Source: Agapetus fuscipes | Taxonomy: Eukaryota; Arthropoda; Insecta; Trichoptera; Glossosomatidae | Direction: 5' to 3' | Assembly: GCA_951799405.1 (NCBI GenBank) | Contig: OX637350.1 | Coordinates: 7,301,852-7,365,851 of the forward strand | DNA: 64,000 nt | Shown: positions 1-11,800 of the stretch, piece after piece | Layout of the letters: each line of letters opens with the position of its first letter | How positions within the stretch are numbered: the stretch's first letter is position 1 | Made by a program: the position numbers and the translations under genes | Notes under the pieces: generated by a model | The model's database searches: none | Seen by the model: only the letters and a program-made list of their open reading frames with translations | Told to the model about the DNA's origin: nothing

Positions 1-2047
1 GAAGACTGGCTCAAAAGGAAATATGGTAAGGACACATTTTTTTTTCAGTAACTTTATTTTAATAACTTAACACCTTTTTATCTTCAATGCTAGGACTTAT
101 TGTATTGGTTTGTGGTATTCTTTGCGGTCATCAGCACATAATTTTAGTTTCACCAAAACTTTTCATTTCACTTTTCAATCAGCTGTACTTAATAATCCCC
201 CAAAAGCTCTGATATAATGTGAAAGACTGTGTCTAACTATTTCTAATACAACTATTACATGATACATATTCTGCCTGACAATGTTTGTTTTAGTTTAGCT
301 ATCATTTGTAAAAGTCTCTTGGCCGGGCTAAAGGCAGGACAGTCAGTTATAACTTTAATACAATATTATATTGGTAGATTGAAAAAACACTAAAGTGCTA
401 AGTAATGCATCGAGGACAAGTACCACTGTTGTATATTTTACAATACTGTAAAATAAATATAAAAAAAACTCTCATAATAGGAAATCCATTTTTTATTTCC
501 TATGGGTGGCGTTACATAGTCAACAGATATTGTGAATGTGCCGAGTCCATTTTTAACTAAAATAAGAATATTCTTCATGAAGGTTCTCTAAATCTAAGCT
601 GCAAAGATATGTATCATTTGAGATTCATATTAAATGCATAACCACAAGCAGACATGCATAATTTCGCGCTTACACATGCCGCATGTGGACCTACAATATA
701 AAAAACCCAATCTCAAATGAACATAAGCCCTGCAACTCTTGCTGACCTTCCCTGAAGCAGGGGTGACATTGACAAAGTGAACCATTTTTTACAGTATGGT
801 TTCCTATTTGTTAATCATGTTCGATGATTGTATTTCAGCTGCTACTGTTCCTGAACCAGATACCAGGGATCTTTTTCATTGTGAGTATTGAGAATTCACA
901 TTACATAGAATGTATAAAGATTAAGTATCTTTTTGTCTAAATAATCTTAACATTATTTTACCTTTGTTACAGTAATGGTAGCTAATTCAATTCCATTCAT
1001 TGGATTCGGCTTCCTGGACAATTTCATCATGATTGTTGCCGTGAGTATCCACTATTTAAAACACAAAAGATACAAATACGTACTTCATCATTGCTCTCTT
1101 ATGGCCATATTCTCCAACTGTTTAACCATGCCTTAGTGAACAACACTTAAGTTTTTGGCTGTTTTAAGTTTGTCCATCACCGACGTAAGACAGTGATTCA
1201 CCAACTTATAACAGCCAAAAACTTAAGTGTTCACAAGGCTTGGTAAAACAGCTTGGAGAATACGGTCATTCGACATCCAGTTTACTTTATGAAAAAAAAA
1301 TGCTTTAGGGAGAAAACATTGATCACATGTTGGGAGCCTACATTTGTCTGTCTACAATGGCTGCCGCAGCTCTTGGCAACACATTCAGTGACGTTATTGG
1401 AATTGGCTCGGCCTATTACGTTGAGCGTTTTGCTGAAAGGATAGGATTCCAGCCGCCCAAGCTCACTCCCATACAGCTAGACATGCCCATAAGCCGGAGA
1501 GCATCCAACCTGGTAATTATTAATTCAGATATTTTCAATAACAAGTTTTCAAGTGTTCAGAATTTTACACTTTCCATACTTACTTTTCCAAAAGTCTCAG
1601 TATCAAAGACCTTGAAAAGAAGTGTCGGCAAACGAGAATTTTGGTGAAGAAATGTTTCATGTTTTGTTTTTATTACGAGTGATTTCAAATTGCTTTTTAG
1701 TGTGCTTTGTTTTGAGAATTATTTGATATTCCAATTTGCTAATACTCAGGCATAAGCAGGCAAGGCATTTCTCATGCAAGATTTAATCTTAGTGTGTTCT
1801 GTGCACATGAGCATGTCAAAATAAAAAATATTTCCAAAAGTTTCTCTCTGGGTTGGGTTAGTCACTCATTCCAGCTGAAAATCTACAACACTAGATAATT
1901 ATAAATTATCTATACACTGATGTTTTTTGCTTTTAGGGAAGAGTCCTCGGAATCACATTAGGATGCATCTTGGGCATGATTCCACTGCTTTTCATGAATG
2001 CCGATGCCAAGGGGAAAAACAAGCAAACCCAACCAGCTGCACAATAA
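1..2047 (+). CDS. TMEM65: TMEM65, transmembrane protein 65 (5' partial)
   Basis: Seen: five exons in frame, 1-25, 839-880, 973-1040, 1309-1512 and 1937-2047 (TAA), each with GT/AG borders; 149 codons remain and the start lies left of the window. The protein reads SIPFIGFGFLDNFIMIVA, then STMAAAALGN, then LGCILGMIPLLF, which are the hallmark membrane segments of TMEM65. Known of the family: an inner mitochondrial membrane protein with three helices, linked to mitochondrial calcium/sodium exchange and, in vertebrates, to the cardiac intercalated disc. The missing part should hold the mitochondrial targeting sequence. The Lys/Gln-rich tail is short. Two introns carry repeats (a SINE-A copy and a TA-flanked MITE). 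It is convergent with CNPPD1. Confidence in identity is high; the very first exon edge cannot be checked. Confidence 0.93.
589..800 (-). repeat. SINE-A copy in TMEM65 intron 2
   Basis: About 210 bp matching the dispersed family I call SINE-A (other copies near 15267, 24879, 25895, 26253, 33187, 35170, 36873, 46828 and 47433). The tail end is AATCTAAGCTGC on the + strand, the other end is near TTTTTACAGTATGG. In the family's own orientation it ends in short TTAGA-type tandem repeats, as expected of a target-primed retroposon. Confidence 0.75.
1110..1260. mobile_element. TA-flanked foldback MITE
   Basis: Left arm 1110-1163 and right arm 1210-1260 are near-perfect inverted repeats of about 50 bp (TTCTCCAA...TTTTTGGCTGTT against its complement) with a loop of about 46 bp. 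Flanking TA dinucleotides at 1108-1109 and 1261-1262 fit a Tc1/mariner-type non-autonomous element. It sits just before the splice acceptor of TMEM65 exon 4 (numbering from the window). Confidence 0.8.
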
Positions 2048-2150
2048 TACAGTTGATGCTTTAATAATTTCGTTTTAGTTCATTATATTATTTCTACTGA
2101 TGGAGAAACCATTTACTGCCTAATACATAGTATTTTATTGTACTATAATT

Positions 2151-2156
2151 AATAAA
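2151..2156 (+). terminator. Likely TMEM65 polyadenylation signal
   Basis: AATAAA 104 bp after the TMEM65 stop codon, followed by an A run. Confidence 0.5.
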
Positions 2157-2699
2157 AAAAAAAAAATTACCTAATCGTTTCTCCATTAGTATTTGCCAGC
2201 TACTAAAAAAGGACTCATCCAGGCATGTGGAGATAGCTTTCATATTAAAGCTTATGTATTAATCAAAATAATCATGTTCTTTTTATTGTATGAAATATCT
2301 CTGTCCTACCTCATTAATTATTTTCATAGAAGTGTAGTCGTAGAAGGTATCAACATACCGTGAGTGAAAAGTATGACAGCCTGGTTGTTGTTGGGTATTG
2401 CACATGTTCATAGTAACACTTTTTATTTTTGTAAAATGAAGTATACATGAGGTATTTTCAAAAAAAACTTTGTTTTTAGTGAAATGTGATAAATTGTAAA
2501 TATGGAGATCATACTCAGTAGGTGAAGTCTAGCATACTGTTAGCCAGAATCTGTGTCCATCTGACTATTGAGTGCCTCAATTACGACATACTTACAGAAT
2601 ATAATATTATTCTTAATACTAATACTTCATTTAAGTGTACAGTTTAATAAGTGGTGTTACAATAGTGAAAATATACCTGTTATTCTTTTAATATTGTTA
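2157..2699. other. Intergenic, convergent genes
   Basis: AT-rich sequence between the 3' ends of TMEM65 and CNPPD1. I see no coding similarity or recognisable repeat. Confidence 0.6.
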
Positions 2700-2705
2700 T
2701 TTATT
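2700..2705 (-). terminator. Likely CNPPD1 polyadenylation signal
   Basis: AATAAA on the - strand about 115 bp past the CNPPD1 stop codon. Confidence 0.45.
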
Positions 2706-2819
2706 CAAGTATTTGTAAAGTACAACACTCAACGTACAAATATATTAACATGTTATTTAATTCAGCGAGATAAAAAACGGTCCAAAAATATAATAGCTGT
2801 TAGCATGTAGTTGTATTTC

Positions 2820-5800
2820 TTAGGAGACGGAGACTGCTCTGGGGTATTGCCACATTACTGAGTATGGGTTATCATTGCTGTGACTTAAGGACTCCCACTC
2901 ATTCCCAGTTATATAATGGGAACTACTCATACGATAGTCGTATATCACATTGGAATTTGCAATGTATTCCATTAATATTTTTGAGTTATTTAATAAATTA
3001 CCAACCAATTGAAATACTTGATGAAGAATATCGTCATTAATTAAAACCACTTCATTTGCCTCAGTACTACAAACATTTGGGAAAAATGAATTATGTTCGA
3101 GGTTATTCACCAACAACATTTCCTGACTAAAAACTTCAATGGCATCATCAATCATATCTTGGCCGGAAATCATGTATCTATTTGTTTCATTATAAGTAGG
3201 GCTTGAACTCTGTACATCAGGATGAATGTTGAATTTAGTTTGTTGAGCAAACGGTAGCACGCTATGTGAAACTATAAGAGACGATGCCAGCAACGTGGAG
3301 ACACTTGCCAGGTAACTCACTGATAAAGCCACATACACTGTCACCAAACATTTCAGCAAGTCGGCACATTCCAGGGAACTAGCAATATTGGATAAATCTG
3401 CGTAAGTGAACCAACCCCGCAATCTTGCTTGTTTTATGGCCACTTGGTGCTCTAACCATTCTAATGCCATTTCAAAATGGCTATCACTCACATATACTCT
3501 CCAGTCCTGAAACAAAATCCAACATGCTATCATTATATAACCTACTATACATACTTCTCTTCTACTAAAATAACCACAAATCAGCTACTTGTATAGTAAT
3601 TCAAATCATTTCGAATTCCTACACTCCCAATAGGACAACTGGACTACTTTATGGTTAACGTAATTATGAAATGAGATATCAAAAATACTTACAATAGCAC
3701 TAAGAAAGTTCCGTTCTATTTGTTTAAGTGATTCACATGTGATCCCTGCCATCGATGCCCATTCATATGAGTACATTGTATCTTCTTCGCTTTCCTCGAG
3801 AATAAACTTATTCGAAATCATCTGTAATAAAAAGGGCGAAAATTTTAGTCTTTCTCAACATAAAGGATACACCAACATATCTTATTACTACCAAACTTAC
3901 TAGGGAAACCAGGAATAATTCAGAAGGCGCCATTTTAGTCACATACTCAGGATTGGCTGTTTTCAATCTTTCCAAGTAAAGGAGGGCCAAGACGAGAGAG
4001 CACGGGGAAACGCAAGCATTTCTTGTAAGTTCTGCCGCTTCATCAACATGCAAGCGCCTTAAAGATTTTCCCTTCTGAGCTTCAGAGAAAAGTTCGGCAG
4101 ATAATTCTAGACAAGGAAAAGATATAATCAATTGGTGAATTATTATTTTTGAACAAGCATTTCTCAATGTTGTTAGTAACTTAAACTAAGTAGTCCAAAA
4201 TTCTGATGCCGAGATTTAATAAAAAATCTGCGATCAATCATAGGAATAATTTATTGTACTTTTGATTTTATATTTTGTTGAATTTTTTTTTATTTGCCAT
4301 TTTAATATTTGTTTTGTGCGTAAATTTAAGTTAATATTAATTATTGTTTCTGCTTTTACAACTACGTAAAGCGCCCTTGAGGTGATTGATCACAGTACGG
4401 CGCTGGAGAAATTGTCCAATTTATTTATTTATAATAATGACGTAACTGACATCATAATTTAACTGATGATTATGCCCGCTTTCCACTGCGAGCGGGAAAT
4501 AGCTGAGCGGGAGCGGGAAATAGCTGAGCGGAGCGTAGTGAAATAGTTTTGGCCTTCCATTGCGAAAGAGTTTTAAAAAATAATGGTATTTGCCTTCCAC
4601 AGCCAACGAGCTCGGCGGAGTGAGCTAGGCGGGAAATGAGATGAGTCAGATGAAAGAGTTGTTTGCCTTCCATCTACAGCTGGCTTAGCGGAGCCAACTA
4701 GTGTGTGACAGCTCGTTGCAGCCTACGCCCAGATCAAACGTTTTAATTATTAGTAAAAAAAGTTTTTTTTTTTTGTTTTGAAAAATAAAAAGTAATATAT
4801 TATTTTGCTTTAATACATAAAAAGTAGATGTTTGAAATAAAACATACATTTTAATATTTTCAAATTTATAAAATAATGTATGATGTGCAGTGTGTGACAG
4901 CTCGTTGCAGCCTACGCCCAGATCAAACGTTTTAATTATTAATAAAAGAGTTTTTTTTTGTTTCGAAACATAAAAAGTAATGTATTATTTTGCTTTAAAC
5001 ATAAAATGTAGATATTTGAAATAAAACATACATTTTAATATTTTCAAATTTATAAAATAATGTATGATGTGTTTTTGTAAATCATGTATGGTGTGTTTTA
5101 TCGCTGTCACGCAACTGCGCGGGTTGGCGCGGGGGGCACGGGGGAGCTGAGTCAGTTGAAAACTAGCGGCCGAGACCATGACACAGCGGAGTCATTTTTA
5201 CTCGCTCAGCCTGCTCCGCTCACTCCGCTGTCGGTGGAAGCACTTCTATGAAATTTACTGTTGCTAGTCGAGCGGAGTCCGTACGGAGTCCGCTGGAAAC
5301 TCGCTCAACTCTGCGACCACTTTCGTAACTCTTTGTACTCGCTCAGTCCGCTCCGCTGACTCGCTGTCGGTGGAAGCACTTCTATGAAATTTACTGTTGC
5401 TAGTCGAGCGGAGTCCGTACGGAGTCAGCTCCGCTCGCAGTGGAAAGCGGGCATTAAGGTGCCTATGACAATTCTATCATCTCCATAATCGACTAAGGTG
5501 CTTTTTAACACTAGACACATTCTGCCCGATTTGTCTATGGATTACCGGATAGACTGAAAGCTTACATCTTCATACACTATTAGACGCCATCTGGACAGAG
5601 TGTGTCTAGTCTGTAACAGGCCTAAGAGTAATGGAGAAAAGCATCTGTAAGTGTTTTTGTGTTAAAATAATATTGCTTTTTTAATAAGCAAATATGCAAC
5701 TATTTGAGTCAACATGTTAGATGGAGCCAAGGATGAAAACATAATATGAGTAAATAAAAATCATATTGAACTGATCACATGTATAAATATGTTATAAAAT

Positions 5801-8800
5801 TAGCACCTTACAAATCATAAATACATACCAGTAACGGGGAGACTGAGGCATGGTATGGTAGGTAGTTTCCCGTAGTACAATGATTTTGTAACCCGAAATA
5901 GGAATTTTGCATGTTCACTATGACCTGGTACCTAAAACATGAAAAAAATTCAGATAGGTAACTATTTAAATTCTAAAACACAATATTAACATTTCCAGTT
6001 AAATAACCAGTTACCGTTTCTGGATGTGCTAGTGACTAAGAAATCTGATGGAAAATAAGGACATCCAGTTAACCGTAAACACACACACACAGACAGGTAT
6101 CTGCACTGTAGTTCAAATCATCACCCGGGACAAAAAAGAGCCATTCTTAAGACTTTGACTCAAAGAGCTGAGCGGATTTGTGAACCTGCTCATCTATCTA
6201 CTGAAAAATGTCACCTCTTGAAGGTATTTGAAGCCAACGGCTACAAGAGGGAGAATATTTTTAGAGCAGTCAGACCTAGGAATATAAGACGCTATCCCGT
6301 TACGCCATCACTCACACTAGGCACTGCATACCTTCCATACTTACACAAGGTTACTGACAAGATTGGAAATTTTTTGAACAAACACAAAGTTAAGACGGTT
6401 TTCAAACCAACTAAACAGCTGGCAGCCTTCCTCCGCTCGCCCAAAGACCATAGAGACTTGTATTCTAACCCGGGGATGTACAGAATCCCTTGCTCCTGCG
6501 GAAAAGTGTACATAGGTACAACCTTGCGGAGTGTAAAAACCAGCATAAAAGAACACAATAGGAGCTGTCGTCTCGGGCAGGTGGAAAAGTCAGCAGTGGC
6601 AGAGCATGCACTTAGCATAAAATTTTCCGATACTGATGTTCTTAACACTACACGGCATTATTATACTAGGCTTAATCATGAAGCAATTGAAATTTTTAAG
6701 CACCGGGATAATAATTTTAACAGAAAGGAGGAGACATCAAGGTTGGACAAGTTATGGAACCCAGCCCTTCGTAGATGTTCAAAAAGACCGCCAAATAATA
6801 TTTCCAAGATGGACGGAACCTTTACAACCAACGGGAATAAACTTAGCACGCCTGCGCAAGTACAGACCAATGGAATTCCTTGTGACTCGCTGACGTCATC
6901 GCGGGCCAATCAGATTGCGAGCACATCTGAGTCCTTGCGCAGCAATAGAGTTTTGATTTCTCACGAAAACAACAACAATACTAATTCAAAGGCTAGCGTT
7001 GCTTCCAGAACACCAGATCCTGTACGAAGATCACAGCGACTAGCCAACCGCTGATAATGCCCATCGGAGCAATGGGCGAAACTGTCCGGAATGAATCAAC
7101 CAGACCACGGCTACATAGCCCGAAAAAATTGATTGTTGTGTCAACAAGTACCGGCTGTGAAAGCTTCAATGTACAATTATATTTTTGTTCTTTAAAAAAG
7201 GCTACTTAACCCGATTGCTAAATCTCTGGTGAATGACGCAGAATACCTTCCATTTATTAGCTCTGCGTCATTTCCGACTTCCTAAATAAGCCTCCTTTTC
7301 TGCACGTTACAAATATAAGTTCGTTCGGCTGACATATTCAGTGAAAATATATTTTCTCTAATAAAGACGACTGATTAAAAAACAATATTTACTGGTTGGC
7401 AGATGCCAAAACAATAACATGTGTCGCGTGTCATTAGAAGAGTAAAAACTATGAAATTAGAGTAAGATAGGATGATTACTACCAATAATAATAATAATAA
7501 TAATTGGACAATTTGTATACAGCGCCGTTTAGTGGCACTAGCCACCCCAAGGGCGCTTTTATGTGTTGAAGCTTCTGTTAAACAAATGTGTCTTAAGCAA
7601 CTTCCTGAAACTGCCAACACTGGTCTCTGTTCTCAACTCCAGAGGTAGACTATTCCAGCAGGATGGACCAGCCGAACTAAAAGCCCTGTCTCCGAAACCA
7701 GTTCTGTTCCGTCGAAGAGGCAGTTGAAGCCTGTTTACGGCGTCACTCTGTGCAGAACGAAGAGTGCATCGTTTTCCACCTATCTGGTCGACTCTGCACA
7801 ATTCACACAAGTACGATGGGGCAACTCCTCTGAGGGCATTAAAAACAGAAACACATATTTTGTACTCAATCCTCTCTGGGACTCGCAGCCAATGAAGGCG
7901 CCGCAACAGAGGAGAGACATGGTCAGTTTTTTGTCCTCCTAAAAGTAATTTGGCTGCAGCATTAAAGACGGACTGCAGTCTAGACTGCTGAAACCTTGGA
8001 AGACCCCAGAACAGACCATTGCAATAATCCAGTCTCGACACAACAAAGGACGCAATGAGAATCTTAGCAGCTTCGGATGTCAAACAGTTTCTGACCCATC
8101 TCAACTGCCTCAGGTGAAAAAAACAGGAGCTCACAGTCGAGCTTATTTGCGTACTCATGGAGAGAGTGTTGTCAAGATGGACCCCAAGAAACTTAATTGA
8201 GCTAGATGGATATACATCCAGGCCCATTACTTTAATTGGTGAAGAGCCAAGCAAGTGTTTCCTACCAGGAGACGACATCCAGATGAATTCTGTCTTGTCT
8301 GGATTCATTCTAAGGCGACACCTTGCCATCCACTCAGCCACCACTTCAATGCACCGGACCATCTCAAGACTACAGGCATCTGTCATAGATGGCTGACAGA
8401 AACGACAAAGTAGAATATCATCAGCATAAGAATAGTAGCTGGTGCCGTTCATCAGTACAGTGCTCTCAAGATCATTTGTGTACAGGGTAAAAAGTAAAGG
8501 CCCGAGCACAGATCCCTGAGGCACACCACAGTCCATGGGCATACCTGATGACTCACCATCAACATCCACAGTCTGACATCTGCCTTTCAGATATGAAGAT
8601 AGCAATTTAGATACTCCTCCTCGGACTCCGTACAACCTATCAAGCTTAGTGATGAGTATACTGTGATCAACAGTGTCGAAGGCAGCGCTCATGTCAAGTA
8701 CTGCCACCATGGCAAGAGCACCGTCCCCAACCGCAGCTATCACATCATTCACAATGCGAAGTAAGGCAGTCTCAGTGGAATGAGCTTTTCTATATGCTGA

Positions 8801-11800
8801 CTGAAACTTAGACAGATATCCGCCTCGCTCCATGTGCTGAGTGAGTTGCCAAACAACGGCCTTCTCAATAATTTTCGATATAAAAGGAACGGACGACACA
8901 GGTCTATAATTTTCCACAGAATCAGCTGGAAGGCTTGATTTTTTGAGAATTGGTGTAACAATTGATTTTTTAAGTTCCGTGGGAAAAATACACTCTGTAG
9001 TGAGAGACTTGTTGACCAATGCTGACAGAATAGGTGCCACCTCACTTAAGCATCTTTTGACCAGCCATGTTGGAATTGGATCTAGTTTACATTGCTTGTT
9101 TGGACATGTGAGTACAAGCTTAACAACATCATTCAACAAGACAGGCTTAAATGAAAAAATAACATTGCAACAATTGTTTGACTCTGGGGGATTAAAAATG
9201 GTCGCTGCACTGGATTCTCTTATTCTTCGTAACTTCTCTGAAAAGTGACGAGAGAATTCACTTGCAGGAAGCTCCGGATGCTGAGTAGAACTTTTTCCCA
9301 GGACAAAGCTCATCGACTTCCACAGCGCCCTGGGGTTCTTGGCTTCGGTCTCCATTTTTCTGGTCCAGTAGGACGACCTTTTCCTCCTTATCAAAGTCCA
9401 ATAGATGGTCTGGGCATTCATCCAGGTTGCACGTGCAGTTTCTGTGCGACACCGTCGATACCTCCTCTCAAGGCGTCTCATCTCTGCTTTGCCACATCTG
9501 CATTCCTCATCAAACCAGCACTCAGATCTTCTCTGTCTCCTGATGGTTGTTTTGAGAGGAGCGTATTTGTTGATCAGCGAGAGCATGGTGCTATTGTAAG
9601 ATTTGATAAGTTTGTTCGTGTCTGCCGAGGCAATAAAGTTTTTGTTGCAGATGTCGCTTCCAGACAACTCACATTGAAACTGCTCAACATTAAAATTCCG
9701 CCAAGGTCTGTTTGTGATACGTTTAAAAATTGGTTTTGGAGGGTTGAATACCGTAACTGCGGTTACTAGGCGATGATCCGTGTGGCCAATGTCAAGGACT
9801 TGACACTGTAGCAGAGGATCACCTGCATTACAAATCACAACATCCAGGATACCACCTGCATCATGCGTCACCTGGTTCACCCGCTGATGAAAATTGAAAT
9901 CATGCAACATACATAAAAACTTGGTGCTGTGGCCATCCTCCGCTCTATCAAGTCGGATGTTCATATCTCCCACAATAAACACTAGCATGGAATAGGTTGT
10001 CAGGCGTGTCAAAAGCTTCTTGAATTCATCGAAGAATAACGTACAGGGAGGCTTGGATCCAGGCCTGTAGACATTCACAATCAACACTGATGATCCACGA
10101 GACGTAAACACGCCAGCAATGCACTCAAAAGAAGAAAATTCAGGAACACTCTGTATCTGAGAGACCCTAAAACCATTTTTTACCACTATGACCACTCCGC
10201 CATGGTTAGTTATGTGTGCAGATTCAGTGGGTGGCATTTTTCGAGCCTTTTCTATGACAGAGTATCCCATGCTGCGTAGGCGCTTAATGCTGAGGTCTTC
10301 ACTACCCTCGTGCCAGGTCTCAGTAAGAGCCAGGATGTCTATGCAGTGCTCGCTGATCACATCATCAACAATATCAACTCTCCTTGTTAGTGATCGGCAG
10401 TTCCATGTTGCAATCTTCAAGTTACGGTGACTCTGCGTTGAGTGACGACCTCTATTTAACTGACAAAGTTTGACCTTTCTTCCGGAGCGCTTGCCCCGAA
10501 ATCTTGGTTTAAAAGTCGAGAGTTTGACAGATTGATGCAGGCCATTTGCTGTCAAAACATCAACATCAACAGTGGAGTTCCAATCACGCCAACTTAACAA
10601 TTGTTCAATGCTGTAGCTGATCATTGGTAGGTAATTTGCACTTGACGCTGGCGCTCCTGCTCTTTAGCAAGATTTAACACATAGAAGAAGAAGTTTGCGC
10701 TCATAAATAACAGTTTGCAACAATAATAAGTCATTTTAAAAGTAAACAATTAAAGTTCGCAAATCAGTTATAATAACACAAGAAATGCACTGCAAAAGTC
10801 ACAAAAAGCTCAAGCAACACAAAAACAGCAAACTATGACACAACAAAGACAAATTTGCCAAAGACTCGTAATTTTAATTAATTTTACAAGTGCAGCAAGC
10901 AACAAACACACCAGGCAGCTACAAAGCGCCACCTCCCCCTCGATGTTGCCGGCTCTGTGGGACGCATCGCTTTTGTGCGAATCACTTAGGATTCTTGGGT
11001 TTGCTGAATACGAGGCGGCCATTTTAAACGATTCTTGATCTGCGGGACTCGAGATTTTTTGTGGAAATTGGGAATAGCAATCCTGACATTTGCTGACGTA
11101 AAATTCAACCTAACCTAACTTACCACAGTTAAGGCATGTTGATTAATGTGCAATGCTTATGTATCAAACCCTGAAACCTCTTCCCGAAAATACACATTAT
11201 GCAGATGATGTAGCGTAAGTGACACAACATGGATGCTTCAATAAAATAGAAGAGACGCTCTGTGGAGATCTTGAGATTCTTTCTAAATACTTTAGAACAT
11301 GGCACCTATCTCCGAATTCTACAAAATCAGTATCAATTGTGTTTCACCTCTATAACCGGGAAGCAATTAGGAGTTTGTATTCAAATACATCAAATAACAA
11401 GATATTTGATGGTAATAATGTTATTGTAGCGTAGCTGGTTTTTGTTTAAACAGTTAGAAAAACCAGATACATAGACATGGGTGGAACGTACGGAAGCTAC
11501 CGCTCTGATGGACTACCTCAAGTGTTCAGTACAGTTAACCTAACGTGACATCATAGTGAATTAAACATCAAGTAACATGATACTTCTCAAGTATTTACTG
11601 TTATTCTCTTTCAATGTTCAAAGATGCGCTCCAAATGGAATAGGACATCAGAGGATGAGGGTTAAATAGACGTTGCTTAAAGTTGTTATATAGTCAAATC
11701 TTAATGCCACATTAGCAATACCACAAGTCGCGCTTGCAGAAAACAGAAGAATTGCAAGGAATTTAGAATGGTTCTATTAATATAAGCATGTATAAACGAA

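Noticed and set aside
6292..6909. Minus-strand frames of 118 and 77 codons
   Set aside because: Shadows of the Penelope reading frame.
9245..9769. 174-codon frame antisense to the LINE ORF
   Set aside because: It is the shadow of the 1021-codon LINE ORF; no family look.
11109..11122. CCTAACCTAAC, like the insect telomere repeat
   Set aside because: Only two units; too short to mean anything.
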